Source: Anagrus nilaparvatae (lineage: Eukaryota > Arthropoda > Insecta > Hymenoptera > Mymaridae). From it: 64,000 nt of DNA. The notes below the pieces were generated by a model. It saw only the letters and a list, made by a program, of their open reading frames with translations, did no database searches and was not told where the DNA came from. The DNA lies in assembly GCA_022575985.1 (NCBI GenBank), contig JAKSXM010000002.1, positions 15,735,001-15,799,000 of the forward strand, given 5' to 3'. A program made the translations under genes and the position numbers. This document shows, one piece after another, positions 36,561 to 47,434 of this stretch (position 1 is the first letter of the stretch; each line of letters starts with the position of its first letter).

Positions 36561-38088
36561 GGCAGAGATGAATTTTTACTTTAAAGATTTTAATATAAAA
36601 CTTTTTAAGCAGTAATAAATAATTTAATTTTAATGATTTAAATTATGGATATTTTTCTTTAAAAAACCTTGTGTATAAAATTTCAAAAAAATATATATTT
36701 TTTTTTTAATTTAAAATTTTTAAATTTGATTAGAAAAAAAAAATTTTTATTTTAAATTTAGATTATTTTAATTATTGTAAATAAATAAATAAATAATTCC
36801 TTTTTTTAATTTTAATTTTCTAGTTCAAATTAATTCAAATAAATTGTTTTTGATATTAGCTAATATGACCCAACGCTAATAAATTTGTCCTGATATAGTT
36901 GTATTATGTTCTTACCCATATAAAAGTAAGAGTAAATCTCAGCAGATACGGTTTCGTGATTACATTTTTTTTCAGATATACCCAGATCGTGCCAAAATCC
37001 AGTTTAGTACATACTACAACGTATCACTCCATACTTCTCAGTTCCGTCTTAATTTAGTTATGCTTGCTCCGATCACATTTTGAGTCTACTTAGATCTGGA
37101 CAGATCATTTTTATAATTCCCCGGGATTATGTAAAAGTTCTTACACTTGTACTCAATGTTCTTATCAAATAATTTAATTTAAAAAGGCGTATGATTACAA
37201 GCAGTAATTTCTCTTGTTCTCGCGCTCGATCAATCTTACCCAAACCTCGCATCGCCTCGTTCTTACTAACGATCTGGGTTTCACATATATAGTATTTTTT
37301 CTTACAGATATTTATTTATTTTAACTAATTTTATTTGTCAAAAATAGGAGCAAACGTAGATTTCTCGATATACTTATAGAATTATAAGATTTTTATTTTG
37401 CAAAAACATTTTTAATTAATTAACAATTATTCTACAACCCACGTCATAAACTAATTTGTAAATTAATTTAAAAAAAAAAATTAAAAAATAGGTTCTTTCT
37501 TTTTAAAACAGGTTTTAAGATTCTTATTTTATTTAGGGTACTTTTTTGATCCAATTAATAAGTATTTATTTATTTATTTATTTAATGGAAGTTAGTGCAG
37601 GCATTACCGATGCACGATTACAATATTATACAATTTTAAATAAAAATGTGAAGCAGTAAAATTTGAAAATTTATAATAATAATAAATGCTTAAGTATAAT
37701 CAAATTAAATATTATAACTTAATACATCTGAGAGCTAATTTATTAGATTTTTTTAACCATTATGTTTTGAAAATCAAATCCTTGGGATCAAAAATTTGTG
37801 CACACATGAAGCAAATTTTATAATCTAATTTTTTTAGGCCTGTAAAATATTAATTATTTATCGTTGTTTTAGTCTCTAATTGACCTGTATCTACTTAATA
37901 AAGTTCTGGTTTATTTAAACAACAGTAATATTTATAAATATAATTCTTTTAATTTTTTATCAATGATAAAGGATTCCGAGGTACTCGGTGTTTCTGCTGA
38001 AAAAATCTCCCAAAAAAATTAACTAAATAATCAAGGGTCTATCATCAAAAAAAGACACTTCAGAAATAGTATTTAATAAAAAAAATCA

Positions 38089-40945
38089 CACGTCAGGCCT
38101 TACACTAGCGTAGCCTAAGGAAATAGGCTATAATAAGAAACGACACGTCAAGCCTTACAGTAGCGTAACCTAAGAAAGTAGGCTATAATAAAAAACAACA
38201 CGTCAAGCCTTACAGTAACGTAACCTAAGGAAGTAGGCTATAATAAAATAACGACCCGTCAAGCCTTACAGTAGCGTAACCTAAGGAAGTAGGCTATAAT
38301 AAAATAACGACACGTCAAGCCTTACAGTAGCGTAACCTAAGGAAGTAGGCTGTAATAAGAAACGACACGTCAAGCCTTACAGTAGCGTAACCTAAGGAAG
38401 TAGGCTATAATAATATAACGACACGTCAAGCCTTAAAGTAGCGTAACCTAAGGAAGTAGGCTATAATAAAATAACGACACGTCAAGCCTTACAGTAGCGT
38501 AACCTAAGGAAGTAGGCTATAATAAAATAACGACACGTCAAGCCTTACAGTAGCGTAACCTAAGGAAGTAGGCTGTAATAAGAAACGACACGTCAAGCCT
38601 TACAGTAGCGTAACCTAAGGAAGTAGGCTATAATAATATAACGACACGTCAAGCCTTAAAGTAGCGTAACCTAAGGAAGTAGGCTATAATAAAATAACGA
38701 CACGTCAAGCCTTACAGTAGCGTAACCTAAGGAAGTAGGCTATAATAAAATAACGACACGTCAAGCCTTACAGTAGCGTAACCTAAGGAAGTAGGCTGTA
38801 ATAAGAAACGACACGTCAAGCCTTACAGTAGCGTAACCTAAGAAAGTAGGCTATAATAAAAAACAACACGTCAAGCCTTACAGTAACGTAACCTAAGGAA
38901 GTAGGCTATAATAAAATAACGACCCGTCAAGCCTTACAGTAGCGTAACCTAAGGAAGTAGGCTATAATAAAATAACGACACGTCAAGCCTTACAGTAGCG
39001 TAACCTAAGGAAGTAGGCTGTAATAAGAAACGACACGTCAAGCCTTACAGTAGCGTAACCTAAGAAAGTAGGCTATAATAAAAAACAACACGTCAAGCCT
39101 TACAGTAACGTAACCTAAGGAAGTAGGCTATAATAAAATAACGACCCGTCAAGCCTTACAGTAGCGTAACCTAAGGAAGTAGGCTATAATAAAATAACGA
39201 CACGTCAAGCCTTACAGTAGCGTAACCTAAGGAAGTAGGCTGTAATAAGAAACGACACGTCAAGCCTTACAGTAGCGTAACCTAAGGAAGTAGGCTATAA
39301 TAATATAACGACACGTCAAGCCTTAAAGTAGCGTAACCTAAGGAAGTAGGCTATAATAAAATAACGACACGTCAAGCCTTACAGTAGCGTAACCTAAGGA
39401 AGTAGGCTATAATAAAATAACGACACGTCAAGCCTTACAGTAGCGTAACCTAAGGAAGTAGGCTGTAATAAGAAACGACACGTCAAGCCTTACAGTAGCG
39501 TAACCTAAGGAAGTAGGCTATAATAAGAAACGGCACGTCAAGCCTTAAAGTAGCGTAACCTAAGGAAGTATAGTCTATATTAAAAAAACAACACGTCAAG
39601 CCTTACACTAGCGTAACCTAAGGAAGTAGGCTATAATAAAAAGCGACACGTCAAGCCTTACATTAGCGTGACCTAAGGAAGTAGGCTATAATAATATAAC
39701 GACACGTCAAGCCTTACAGTAACGTAACCTAAGGAAGTAGGCTATAATAAGAAACGGCACGTCAAGCCTTACAGTAGCGTAACCTAAGGAAGTAGGCTAT
39801 AATAAAAAACACACGTCAAGCCTTAAAGTAGCGTAACCTAAGGAAGTATAGTCTATATTAAAAAAACAACACGTCAAGCCTTACACTAGCGTAACCTAAG
39901 GAAGTATAGTCTATATTAAAAAAACAACACGTCAAGCCTTACACTAGCGTAACCTAAGGAAGTAGGCTATAATAAAAAGCGACACGTCAAGCCTTACATT
40001 AGCGTGACCTAAGGAAGTAGGCTATAATAATATAACGACACGTCAAGCCTTACAGTAACGTAACCTAAGGAAGTAGGCTATAATAAGAAACGGCACGTCA
40101 AGCCTTACAGTAGCGTAACCTAAGGAAGTAGGCTATAATAATATAACGACACGTCAAGCCTTACAGTAACGTAACCTAAGGAAGTAGGCTATAATAAGAA
40201 ACGGCACGTCAAGCCTTACAGTAGCGTAACCTAAGGAAGTAGGCTATAATAAAAAACACACGTCAAGCCTTAAAGTAGCGTAACCTAAGGAAGTATAGTC
40301 TATATTAAAAAAACAACACGTCAAGCCTTACACTAGCGTAACCTAAGGAAGTAGGCTATAATAAAAAGCGACACGTCAAGCCTTACATTAGCGTGACCTA
40401 AGGAAGTAGGCTATAATAATATAACGACACGTCAAGCCTTACAGTAACGTAACCTAAGGAAGTAGGCTATAATAAGAAACGGCACGTCAAGCCTTACAGT
40501 AGCGTAACCTAAGGAAGTAGGCTATAATAAAAAACACACGTCAAGCCTTAAAGTAGCGTAACCTAAGGAAGTATAGTCTATATTAAAAAAACAACACGTC
40601 AAGCCTTACATTAGCGTGACCTAAGGAAGTAGGCTATAATAATATAACGACACGTCAAGCCTTACAGTAACGTAACCTAAGGAAGTAGGCTGTAATAAGA
40701 AACGACACGTCAAGCCTTACAGTAGCGTAACCTAAGGAAGTAGGCTATAATAAGAAACGGCACGTCAAGCCTTACATTAGCGTGACCTAAGGAAGTAGGC
40801 TATAATAATATAACGACACGTCAAGCCTTACAGTAACGTAACCTAAGGAAGTAGGCTATAATAAGAAACGGCACGTCAAGCCTTACAGTAGCGTAACCTA
40901 AGGAAGTAGGCTATAATAAAAAACACACGTCAAGCCTTACACCAA
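38089..40945 (+). repeat. 56-bp satellite array, ~52 copies, higher-order structure
   Basis: The unit begins cgtcaagccttacagtagcg and continues taacctaaggaagtaggcta plus an A+T-rich tail of 11-16 bp that varies. The first unit, at 38091, is a variant (cgtcaggcctta). In 38145-39481 variants recur every fourth unit: landmarks at 38368, 38591, 38814, 39036, 39258 and 39481 are 222-223 bp apart. From 39540 on a different higher-order mix appears, with a tatagtctatatt variant at about 39568, 39848, 39905, 40286 and 40572. Confidence 0.95.
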
Positions 40946-41274
40946 CACAACGTAAATTTTGGAGACAAAACTTTTCAAATAATTAAGTATCAGGTCAGTT
41001 TTTTTCTCGGTTTTTTTCGAGTTTTTTTTATGACAAAAACGTTAATAATTAATAAAAAATTTTTCAAATCATTAATTATCAGATCCAATAAATCTATTAA
41101 AACCGAGTTTTCTAAAATTATTACTTTCATTGAAAAGTATTTGGTATTACGTCCAAAAATAATAAAAATTTAGGGTTTTTTTTTTTTAATTTTTGAAAGC
41201 ATTAGATTGAGACAAAAATTTCGCACACACACGCAAGAGTTACACCAACATAACCTCATGCAATGGTATAGTCA

Positions 41275-41560
41275 GGGTGGCCACGGAACTGAAGTTATAA
41301 AATTCCCTGACTTTCCAGACCATTTTTCTTAAATTTTCCAGTACTTTTTTAGTGTTTCAACCAAATTTTACAAACCAAATTCCCTGAATTTCCAGAGTTT
41401 CCTACAAACAAATTTTAGTAAATTTCAGACATTTTCTTTTTCAAAATTTAATATTAAATTTAAATACCCAACTATATCTGCACTCTAGTTATTAAATTTA
41501 CTATATTTTCTGTATTATATATTTTTATTATTAAATTGATTTAAAAAGGAAGGGACAAAA
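41275..41560. mobile_element. hAT-like MITE fragment
   Basis: Starts cagggtggccacggaactg and repeats aattccctgactttccag and aattccctgaatttccagag, phrases I associate with insect hAT-type MITEs. The opposite terminus is not found. Confidence 0.35.
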
Positions 41561-41819
41561 GTATTTTTGAAAATAAATAAAAATGATCATTTTTTAATAT
41601 TATACGTCTAAACATCATTTTCTATCTGCTGGCTAGTGTTTAAAAAAATTTTAAAGCATGTTAAAAAATTAGAAAACTGAAAAGTAAAAATTCCCATGTT
41701 ATTTAAATGGGAAACTTTAAGTGCTCGGTGGTACGAGTAAAATCCTTGAAGATGGGGGGTTTTATGACCAAAATATCCAAATGTGGGGAGAGCAAAAAAA
41801 TCTCGAAAACAAAAAATTA

Positions 41820-42010
41820 AAACACGCTCTACTGAACACGAATACGACATTTGTTTTTACCTAAATTGTTCTTATTCCCTACAATAGAAGATGAATCCGT
41901 AGCAATTACCTAAAGATATTTAATGTGGGCAACTGGTGCATTTTAAGTAAAAACAAACATATTCGTGTTTAGTGACCTAAAAAATATAAGTAACCGATAA
42001 TAATTCAAAT
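41820..42010. mobile_element. Family C internal fragment
   Basis: Carries the inverted pair of core motifs, ctgaacacgaatacgacatt and attcgtgtttagtgacct, with tttttaccta / taagtaaaaac between them, as in the complete family C MITE at 14015-14438. Terminal repeats are absent. Confidence 0.6.
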
Positions 42011-42599
42011 AAACCCGAAATTACAACTAGAGCTGAAAGATTGATTTATTTTTTTATTTCATCAGACTTACACTTCACTCAAAGGTTATTTTTTATCAGA
42101 GAAAATTATATTTAAGGTGGCTCCCGGTTTTAGGTCCGTAGATTTAAGGGTGTGATCAGAGGGGGGTATAACTAATTAATTAAATTATATTAATTATTTT
42201 ATGGATATGCGAATATTTAGAAGTTATTATTAATAATAATGCATTTTCTTATATAATGAGTGTGGTATAAACAAAATTTTTTATTTACAAAACATTTTAT
42301 TGAAAGGAGCCCACGACTAAAATTATGTGTTTATAATTTGATCGGCAACTATTGTATTTTTTTCTTGGAAAAGTTTCTACTTTTGTTAAATAACACGTGT
42401 GTACATTTTATCTAAAAAGATTCGTTATTGAATGAGTACGAAGTAAAACAATATCAACTCCCATAAGAACGCGTGTTTAACCTTAAAAATTTTGAGTTGC
42501 TTATTTCTTTCTTAATTAACCAGGAACCTGGGTATTGTTTAGGATCAATGGATTTGTTTTTTAATTATCTTCATCTCCATTAAATTTTAGTGTCGGTTT

Positions 42600-42930
42600 T
42601 TTATTATAGTCTTTTTCCTTAGGTTACGTTACTGTAAGGCTTGACGTGTCTTTATTTTATTATAGCCTATTTCCTTAGGTTACGTTACTGTAAGGCTTGA
42701 CGTGTTGTTTTTTATTATAGCCTACTTTCTTAGGTTACGCTACTGTAAGGCTTGACGTGTCGTTTCTTATTATAGCCTACTTCCTTAGGTTACGCTAGTG
42801 TAAGGCTTGACGAGTCGCTAATTATTATAGCCAACTTGCTTAGGTTACACTAGTGTAAAGCTTGACGTGTCGTTTCTTATTGTAGCCTATTTCCTTAGGC
42901 TACGCTAGTGTAAGGCCTGACGTGTGATTT
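42600..42930 (-). repeat. 56-bp satellite, 6 inverted copies
   Basis: Six units of the reverse complement (ccttaggttacg, gtaaggcttgacgtgt). The outermost unit (ggcctgacgtgtg) matches the first unit of the large array, so both arrays grew from the same arm position. Several units differ from any in the long array (gacgagtcgct, ccaacttgcttagg). Confidence 0.95.
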
Positions 42931-43734
42931 TTTTTATTAAATACTATTTCTGAAGTGTCTTTTTTTGATGATAGACCCTTGATTATTTAGTTAATTTTTT
43001 TGGGAGATTTTTTCAGCAGAAACACCGAGTACCTCGGAATCCTTTATCATTGATAAAAAATTAAAAGAATTATATTTATAAATATTACTGTTGTTTAAAT
43101 AAACCAGAACTTTATTAAGTAGATACAGGTCAATTAGAGACTAAAACAACGATAAATAATTAATATTTTACAGGCCTAAAAAAATTAGATTATAAAATTT
43201 GCTTCATGTGTGCACAAATTTTTGATCCCAAGGATTTGATTTTCAAAACATAATGGTTAAAAAAATCTAATAATTTAGCTCTCAGATGTATTAAGTTATA
43301 ATATTTAATTTGATTATACTTAAGCATTTATTATTATTATAAATTTTCAAATTTTACTGCTTCACATTTTTATTTAAAATTGTATAATATTGTAATCGTG
43401 CATCGGTAATGCCTGCACTAACTTCCATTAAATAAATAAATAAATCAATACTTATTAATTGGATCAAAAAAGTACCCTAAATAAAATAAGAATCTTAAAA
43501 CCTGTTTTAAAAAGAAAGAACCTATTTTTTAATTTTTTTTTTAAATTAATTTACAAATTAGTTTATGACGTGGGTTGTAGAATAATTGTTAATTAATTAA
43601 AAATGTTTTTGCAAAATAAAAATCTTATAATTCTATAAGTATATCGAGAAATCTACGTTTGCTCCTATTTTTGACAAATATAATTAGTTAAAATAAATAA
43701 ATAAATTATTTAAATAAATAAAATTAATTATTTA

Positions 43735-43737
43735 ATA

Positions 43738-43779
<42 letters not shown>
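43735..43779. repeat. (AAT)n microsatellite
   Basis: About 15 AAT units just outside the right arm of the 6.4-kb foldback. Confidence 0.95.
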
Positions 43780-44095
43780 CCAAGTCCAAAACTAGCACCG
43801 CATACCCTATAAACCCTAAAAACGGCGCGTCCCCCACTTTTCCGCGCGTCGCTTAAAACTCTGGCCGAACTGCCGCGGAACTGTCTAAAACTTTAACGAA
43901 CTCGCGCATTACAGTTTTTATAAAACTGCCACTGAACTGGCGCGGAACTCTTGCGCGGTCCACTGCTATGTACCCCTCGAGGGATTGGTTATTGCCCTCT
44001 TAACCCCCCCTACGTACTTTAAGTATAATAATTCCATGTCATTGCCCCAACTTTACTCGGGACTGCAGGTAAAGGGGTTAAGGCAGATAACAGTT
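43780..44095. other. GC-richer island
   Basis: Roughly half G+C in a window that is about 80% A+T, with many CpG (cggcgcgtcccc, ccgcgcgtcgc, gcgcggaactcttgcgcgg) and repeated gaactg-ccgcggaactg phrases. No open frame of note. It sits between the (AAT)n tract and the core-repeat array. Confidence 0.6.
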
Positions 44096-44099
44096 CTGT

Positions 44100-44910
44100 A
44101 GAATTTTAAGATCCTGATTTTTGTAATCAGCAACCCAAAACACATATATAATATAAGTTTTTAGGTCATTTAAGGTTTGTATTTAGATTGTCGCGAATAA
44201 GTCCTAGCCCTAACATGGGTAGGTTTTATCCCAGTATGAGCAGATAACAAACTTAGGACTTCGACACCCACATAAGCAACCCAAAAAACATATGTTGGTA
44301 ATTTGAACCGTTTTGAACGATTATTCAAAGTTTACACTTTGACTATCGCGCAAAAGCCCTAAAAAGGGGGAACTTTTGCCCATTATGAGCATATTACACA
44401 GCGATAGGATTTCAGTACCCCGATTTTCGAAATTAGCGACCCAAAAAACATGTAAGACCGTACTTTGAGCGTTTATTCAAATTTTTTTATAATTAGTTTA
44501 TCATGAAAGTTCTAAAATAGGCAGCTTTTGCCCATTATGGGCATACAATTCAACCTTAGGATTACGGGACCCTGATTTTCGTAATCAGCAGTCAAAAAGT
44601 ATACAAGACAGTATTTAGAAAGGTTATTAGAAGGTTATTTAAAGATTTTACTTAGATTTTCGCAAAAAGGCCCTAAAATGGGCAGCTTCTGCCCATTATG
44701 GGCATTCCACATAACCTGAGGATTTTGTAACTCTAACTTTCGTAATCAGCTACCAAAAAAATATCAACAATGGTATTTTGAACTGTTATTTTATATTCAT
44801 GCTCAGATTAATTATCGCACAAAAGCCCTAGCATGGTCAGTTTTTTGACCATTATGGTCGGACAACACAACTTTGGGGCTTTACAATGCCCGGACTCATG
44901 ATCAAAAACA
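44100..44910 (+). repeat. Core-repeat tandem array 1 (~155-bp period)
   Basis: About six diverged units, each with a tttcgtaatcagcgaccc-type core at about 44128, 44275, 44434, 44587, 44748 and 44898, and each with a small hairpin such as gcttttgcccattatgggca. Confidence 0.8.
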
Positions 44911-45014
44911 TAAAACACATACAAAGAATGTAATCTTCATTTATGGAGTGTAAAAAACATATTGCGTTGGACGCTTACTAATAATATAATGCGTAATTAC
45001 AATTTTAAGGTTTT

Positions 45015-45190
45015 TCCTTGGATTTGAGTGGATTTGCAAATCCCAAATGCATTCAAATGAATTAAAAACCATTCAAATCCATTCAAATCCATTCAAATCC
45101 CATTCAAATCCCATCAAATCCCATCAAATCCCATCAAATCCCTTCAAATCCAAGTGGGATTTGCAAATCCACAAATCCTCAAATCCCGTA
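45015..45190. repeat. attcaaatcc minisatellite, right copy
   Basis: Tandem attcaaatcc/catcaaatcc units flanked by ggatttgcaaatcc palindromes. The small open frame across it is a repeat artefact. Confidence 0.85.
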
Positions 45191-45660
45191 AAATACCCCC
45201 CGCAGTTGCCTACAAAAGAAGATATTTAAGAATCCGCAGAAATAACCTTAAGTTTTTTATTGTGGACAACTTGATTATTTCGTATTTAGCAACTCAAAAT
45301 CATAAGCAAAAAATAAAAATCCGAAGAAACTGAAATGACGTGAAAATTCCTATTGTGGACAACAGGACTATTTACAGTAAATAAGGATATCAGTGTTCAG
45401 TGATCCAAGAAACGTAAGTACACGGTGCGAAATTTCATCGAGCTACAGGTTGATAAGTTTCCACGAAACAGGGGTCCACGTCAGGTCTATGTTTTATAAA
45501 TTATTTTTATAAAAAAAACAATTTGTGAAAAAGTTTTATTTTTTGTGTAATTCAATTTTAAAAAAAAACTTTTATTATTATGTAACTGAAGTTTTGAACA
45601 TTCTTACAATAATTATTTTTTTTAAGTTAGATTAAAATAGAGTTTAGATTCCTTCTGAAA

Positions 45661-46248
45661 TCACGCCACTTGGACTTCAGTTAGGAAAAGACTGTTGATG
45701 CCTCTCCGTTTAATGAGAACAATAAAAAAAATATCTCTCCCGATATCTACTTCATCCACACAATGTAGGCATGCTTCTAAGTCTAATTTCAACCGTTTAA
45801 GCAGTTTTTTCAGAAATACCCATGGCTGTTTGGAAATTAGATGAAGTAGAAATCATATTCTTAGATCATGATTCATATACTTCTAAATACTTGTAATTTC
45901 TAGTAATATTACCAAATTCTAGTAAAAATACTAAACTGTAGTAATATTGTGTACGTTTTTTTACTGTGTAAGAATGGTCATATTTTTTTCTGTATTCTTA
46001 AATTTAAGAGATTGCATATCTGATTCTTGGCGTCAATGGCGGTGTTTCTAAATTTTAGTTCAGTGCTACTTAATTTTCCTACATAAGTCTTTGGACAACA
46101 CTTTGTCGTTCTAGTCGATGTTGCCTATTACCTAATACTGATTATCTTGCTGGCAGCTATTTTCTTGTTCTTCCAATTGTTTTAACCGATGTTTGCTTTG
46201 TCTTTCCTGAATAGATCGTTGAATCTTTATTTTTGTAACCTCGATACG
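45661..46248 (-). pseudogene. Decayed coding region, unidentified
   Basis: Three protein-like blocks lie in order on the minus strand but in different frames: 46248-46134 (polar, Gln/Glu-rich, RLKQLEEQENSCQQDNQY), 46124-45978 (with AIDAKNQICNLLNLRIQKK) and about 45857-45661 (with LDLEACLHCVDEVDIGRD), ending in a stop. The gap between the second and third blocks contains tagtaatatt phrases and a tacacagtaaaaa end like the MITE at 56771-56879, suggesting an insertion. I do not recognise the family. It could be transposon-derived or cellular. Confidence 0.35.
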
Positions 46249-46269
46249 TTATCTTCAATTATCTATTTT

Positions 46270-47065
46270 TTACCTTTGTGTAAGAATCTACTATTTTTTA
46301 ATGAATATTTTATAACTTATTTTATTACCATTTTTATTTATTTTACCGTTTTTTTTACTATCACCTACACTCACGCATAAAAAAAGAATTAAAAAAAAGT
46401 ATAGCCTACATTTGAATAATTTGATTAAAAAATTTCAATTAAATATATTTTTGAATACCTTGAAATAAAAAAATCTCTATTGATTATAAAAAAAAAAGTT
46501 CATAAATAAAAAATGATTTTTTAAATAAAATGGCGATAAAATAAAAATAAAATTAAGTTTTATATTTATAAAGTTATATATTTACAAATTTGAAAAAAAT
46601 CAATATTAACCCCCAATAGAGATAGCGTACAAAAGCGATTTTCAATGGTCAAGAGCAATTAAATTCGTAATTACTAAAATATTGTTGAATACTATAAATA
46701 AGCAATAATTTAATTTTCCTTTAGAATATCAATTAAAAAATAATAAATAAAATTAAAAATTAAATTTTTTTATTTATAAATAATACTTTATTTTAGAATT
46801 TTTATTAAAAATTTATTTTATCAAATGAAATTACAATTTATGCATACAAGGGATTACATTTAGACTGATCCTTAATTTGATTGAAGGTTTATGAAATTTA
46901 GTAAAATTATTTTTTTTTTCTAAATATCTAACTAAAAATAATTATTAACGATCTTTAGTTTTTTTAGGTCTAATTAATTATTTCTGTAAATAATATAAAT
47001 ATTTTATTTTTATAAAAAAAATATTAAAAATATAATTGTAAAATTTTTTGTTTCTTTATATACAA
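46270..47065. other. A+T-rich DNA
   Basis: Nothing recognised. Confidence 0.5.
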
Positions 47066-47434
47066 GGGGAGACCGGAATATTTGGGTCTCCGAATTACAA
47101 TATACAGTCATGGATAACTTTAAAATGTTGAAAAGACACTCAAGATACCCTCAACTTATTACCCCCCGTTAAAAATTGCAGTTTGCAGAAAATGAGGTAG
47201 CATTTTTACAAAAAAAATAAGATCAACCTGTAGTATTTTAATGAAATGCAATATGACAGCGTTATTTGGCAATTTGCCTAAAAACCCTAATTTATAACAT
47301 TGTTGTAACATTGAGCCCTGCGTTTCTAGGCTCAGAAAGCGTCTTGGAAGATACGGTGGGTATCTTTGGTGATTTTTCAAGATCTTCCATAACTATAAAT
47401 TGTAGTTTGGTGACCCAAATGTCCCGGGGCTTCC
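47066..47434. mobile_element. ~370-bp TIR MITE
   Basis: The left end (aaggggagaccggaatattt, gggtctccgaattacaat) pairs inversely with the right end (attgtagtttggtgaccc, aaatgtcccggggcttcc) over about 70 bp. Confidence 0.65.

Larger units (their letters stand above)
34756..37127. mobile_element. 2.4-kb foldback element with tandem-repeat arms
   Basis: The ends atcccggggaattttatttt and gatctggacag pair with the right end ctggacagatc and aattccccgggat. The interior folds on itself: about three direct units of 178-180 bp (landmark ccagaagtgaaa at 35314, 35492 and 35672) face about four inverted units (landmark cacttct at about 35990, 36170, 36348 and 36528) around a centre near 35825. No transposase frame. 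Structurally this resembles Drosophila FB elements. Confidence 0.8.
40946..42599. other. Central module of the 6.4-kb foldback
   Basis: Contains two degenerate satellite-like edges (ttacaccaacacaacg at 40938 and ttacaccaacataacc at 41249), a hAT-like terminus (41275) and a family C fragment (41820-42010). The remainder is A+T-rich with no recognised coding sequence. Confidence 0.5.
37308..43706. mobile_element. 6.4-kb foldback element with satellite-bearing arms
   Basis: About 0.8 kb at 37308-38140 and its reverse complement at 42870-43706 match with very few differences. Both run inwards into the 56-bp satellite, in opposite orientations. Each arm also carries a LINE-type tail (tgcctgcac, (AAAT)n). 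The central 1.65 kb has no transposase. The architecture (long inverted arms made partly of short tandem repeats) is that of FB-like elements. The outer boundary lies in a (TTTA)-rich stretch, so target duplications cannot be defined by eye. Confidence 0.8.
34057..45487. mobile_element. Outer family C termini enclosing an 11.4-kb nested block
   Basis: The left end gtcctgtcgtagacccctgt (after TA) pairs with acaggggtccacgtcaggtc (before TA) at the right. The arms continue inwards for roughly 500-600 bp in inverse order: tggatcactga-acgaatatgatatc, ttactgtaaat, gtattttacgggatttg and the attcaaatcc minisatellite. Between them lie two foldback elements, a GC-richer island and a core-repeat array. 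Whether this was ever one mobile unit or is a short family C element expanded by insertions is open. Confidence 0.6.

Noticed and set aside
38089..40945. CRISPR-like array
   Set aside because: Units are contiguous tandem copies with short A+T tails, not identical repeats with unique spacers; the genome is eukaryotic and no cas-type genes are present.
37308..43706. LTR retrotransposon
   Set aside because: The flanking arms are inverted, not direct, and no gag, protease or integrase sequence lies between them.
45047..45229. 60-codon open frame rich in Asn-Pro-Ser
   Set aside because: It reads through the attcaaatcc minisatellite.
46189..46380. 63-codon hydrophobic plus-strand frame
   Set aside because: Antisense to the decayed coding region and composed of A+T-driven Phe/Ile/Leu/Tyr.
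47159..47380. 73-codon minus-strand frame
   Set aside because: Entirely inside the MITE at 47066-47434.
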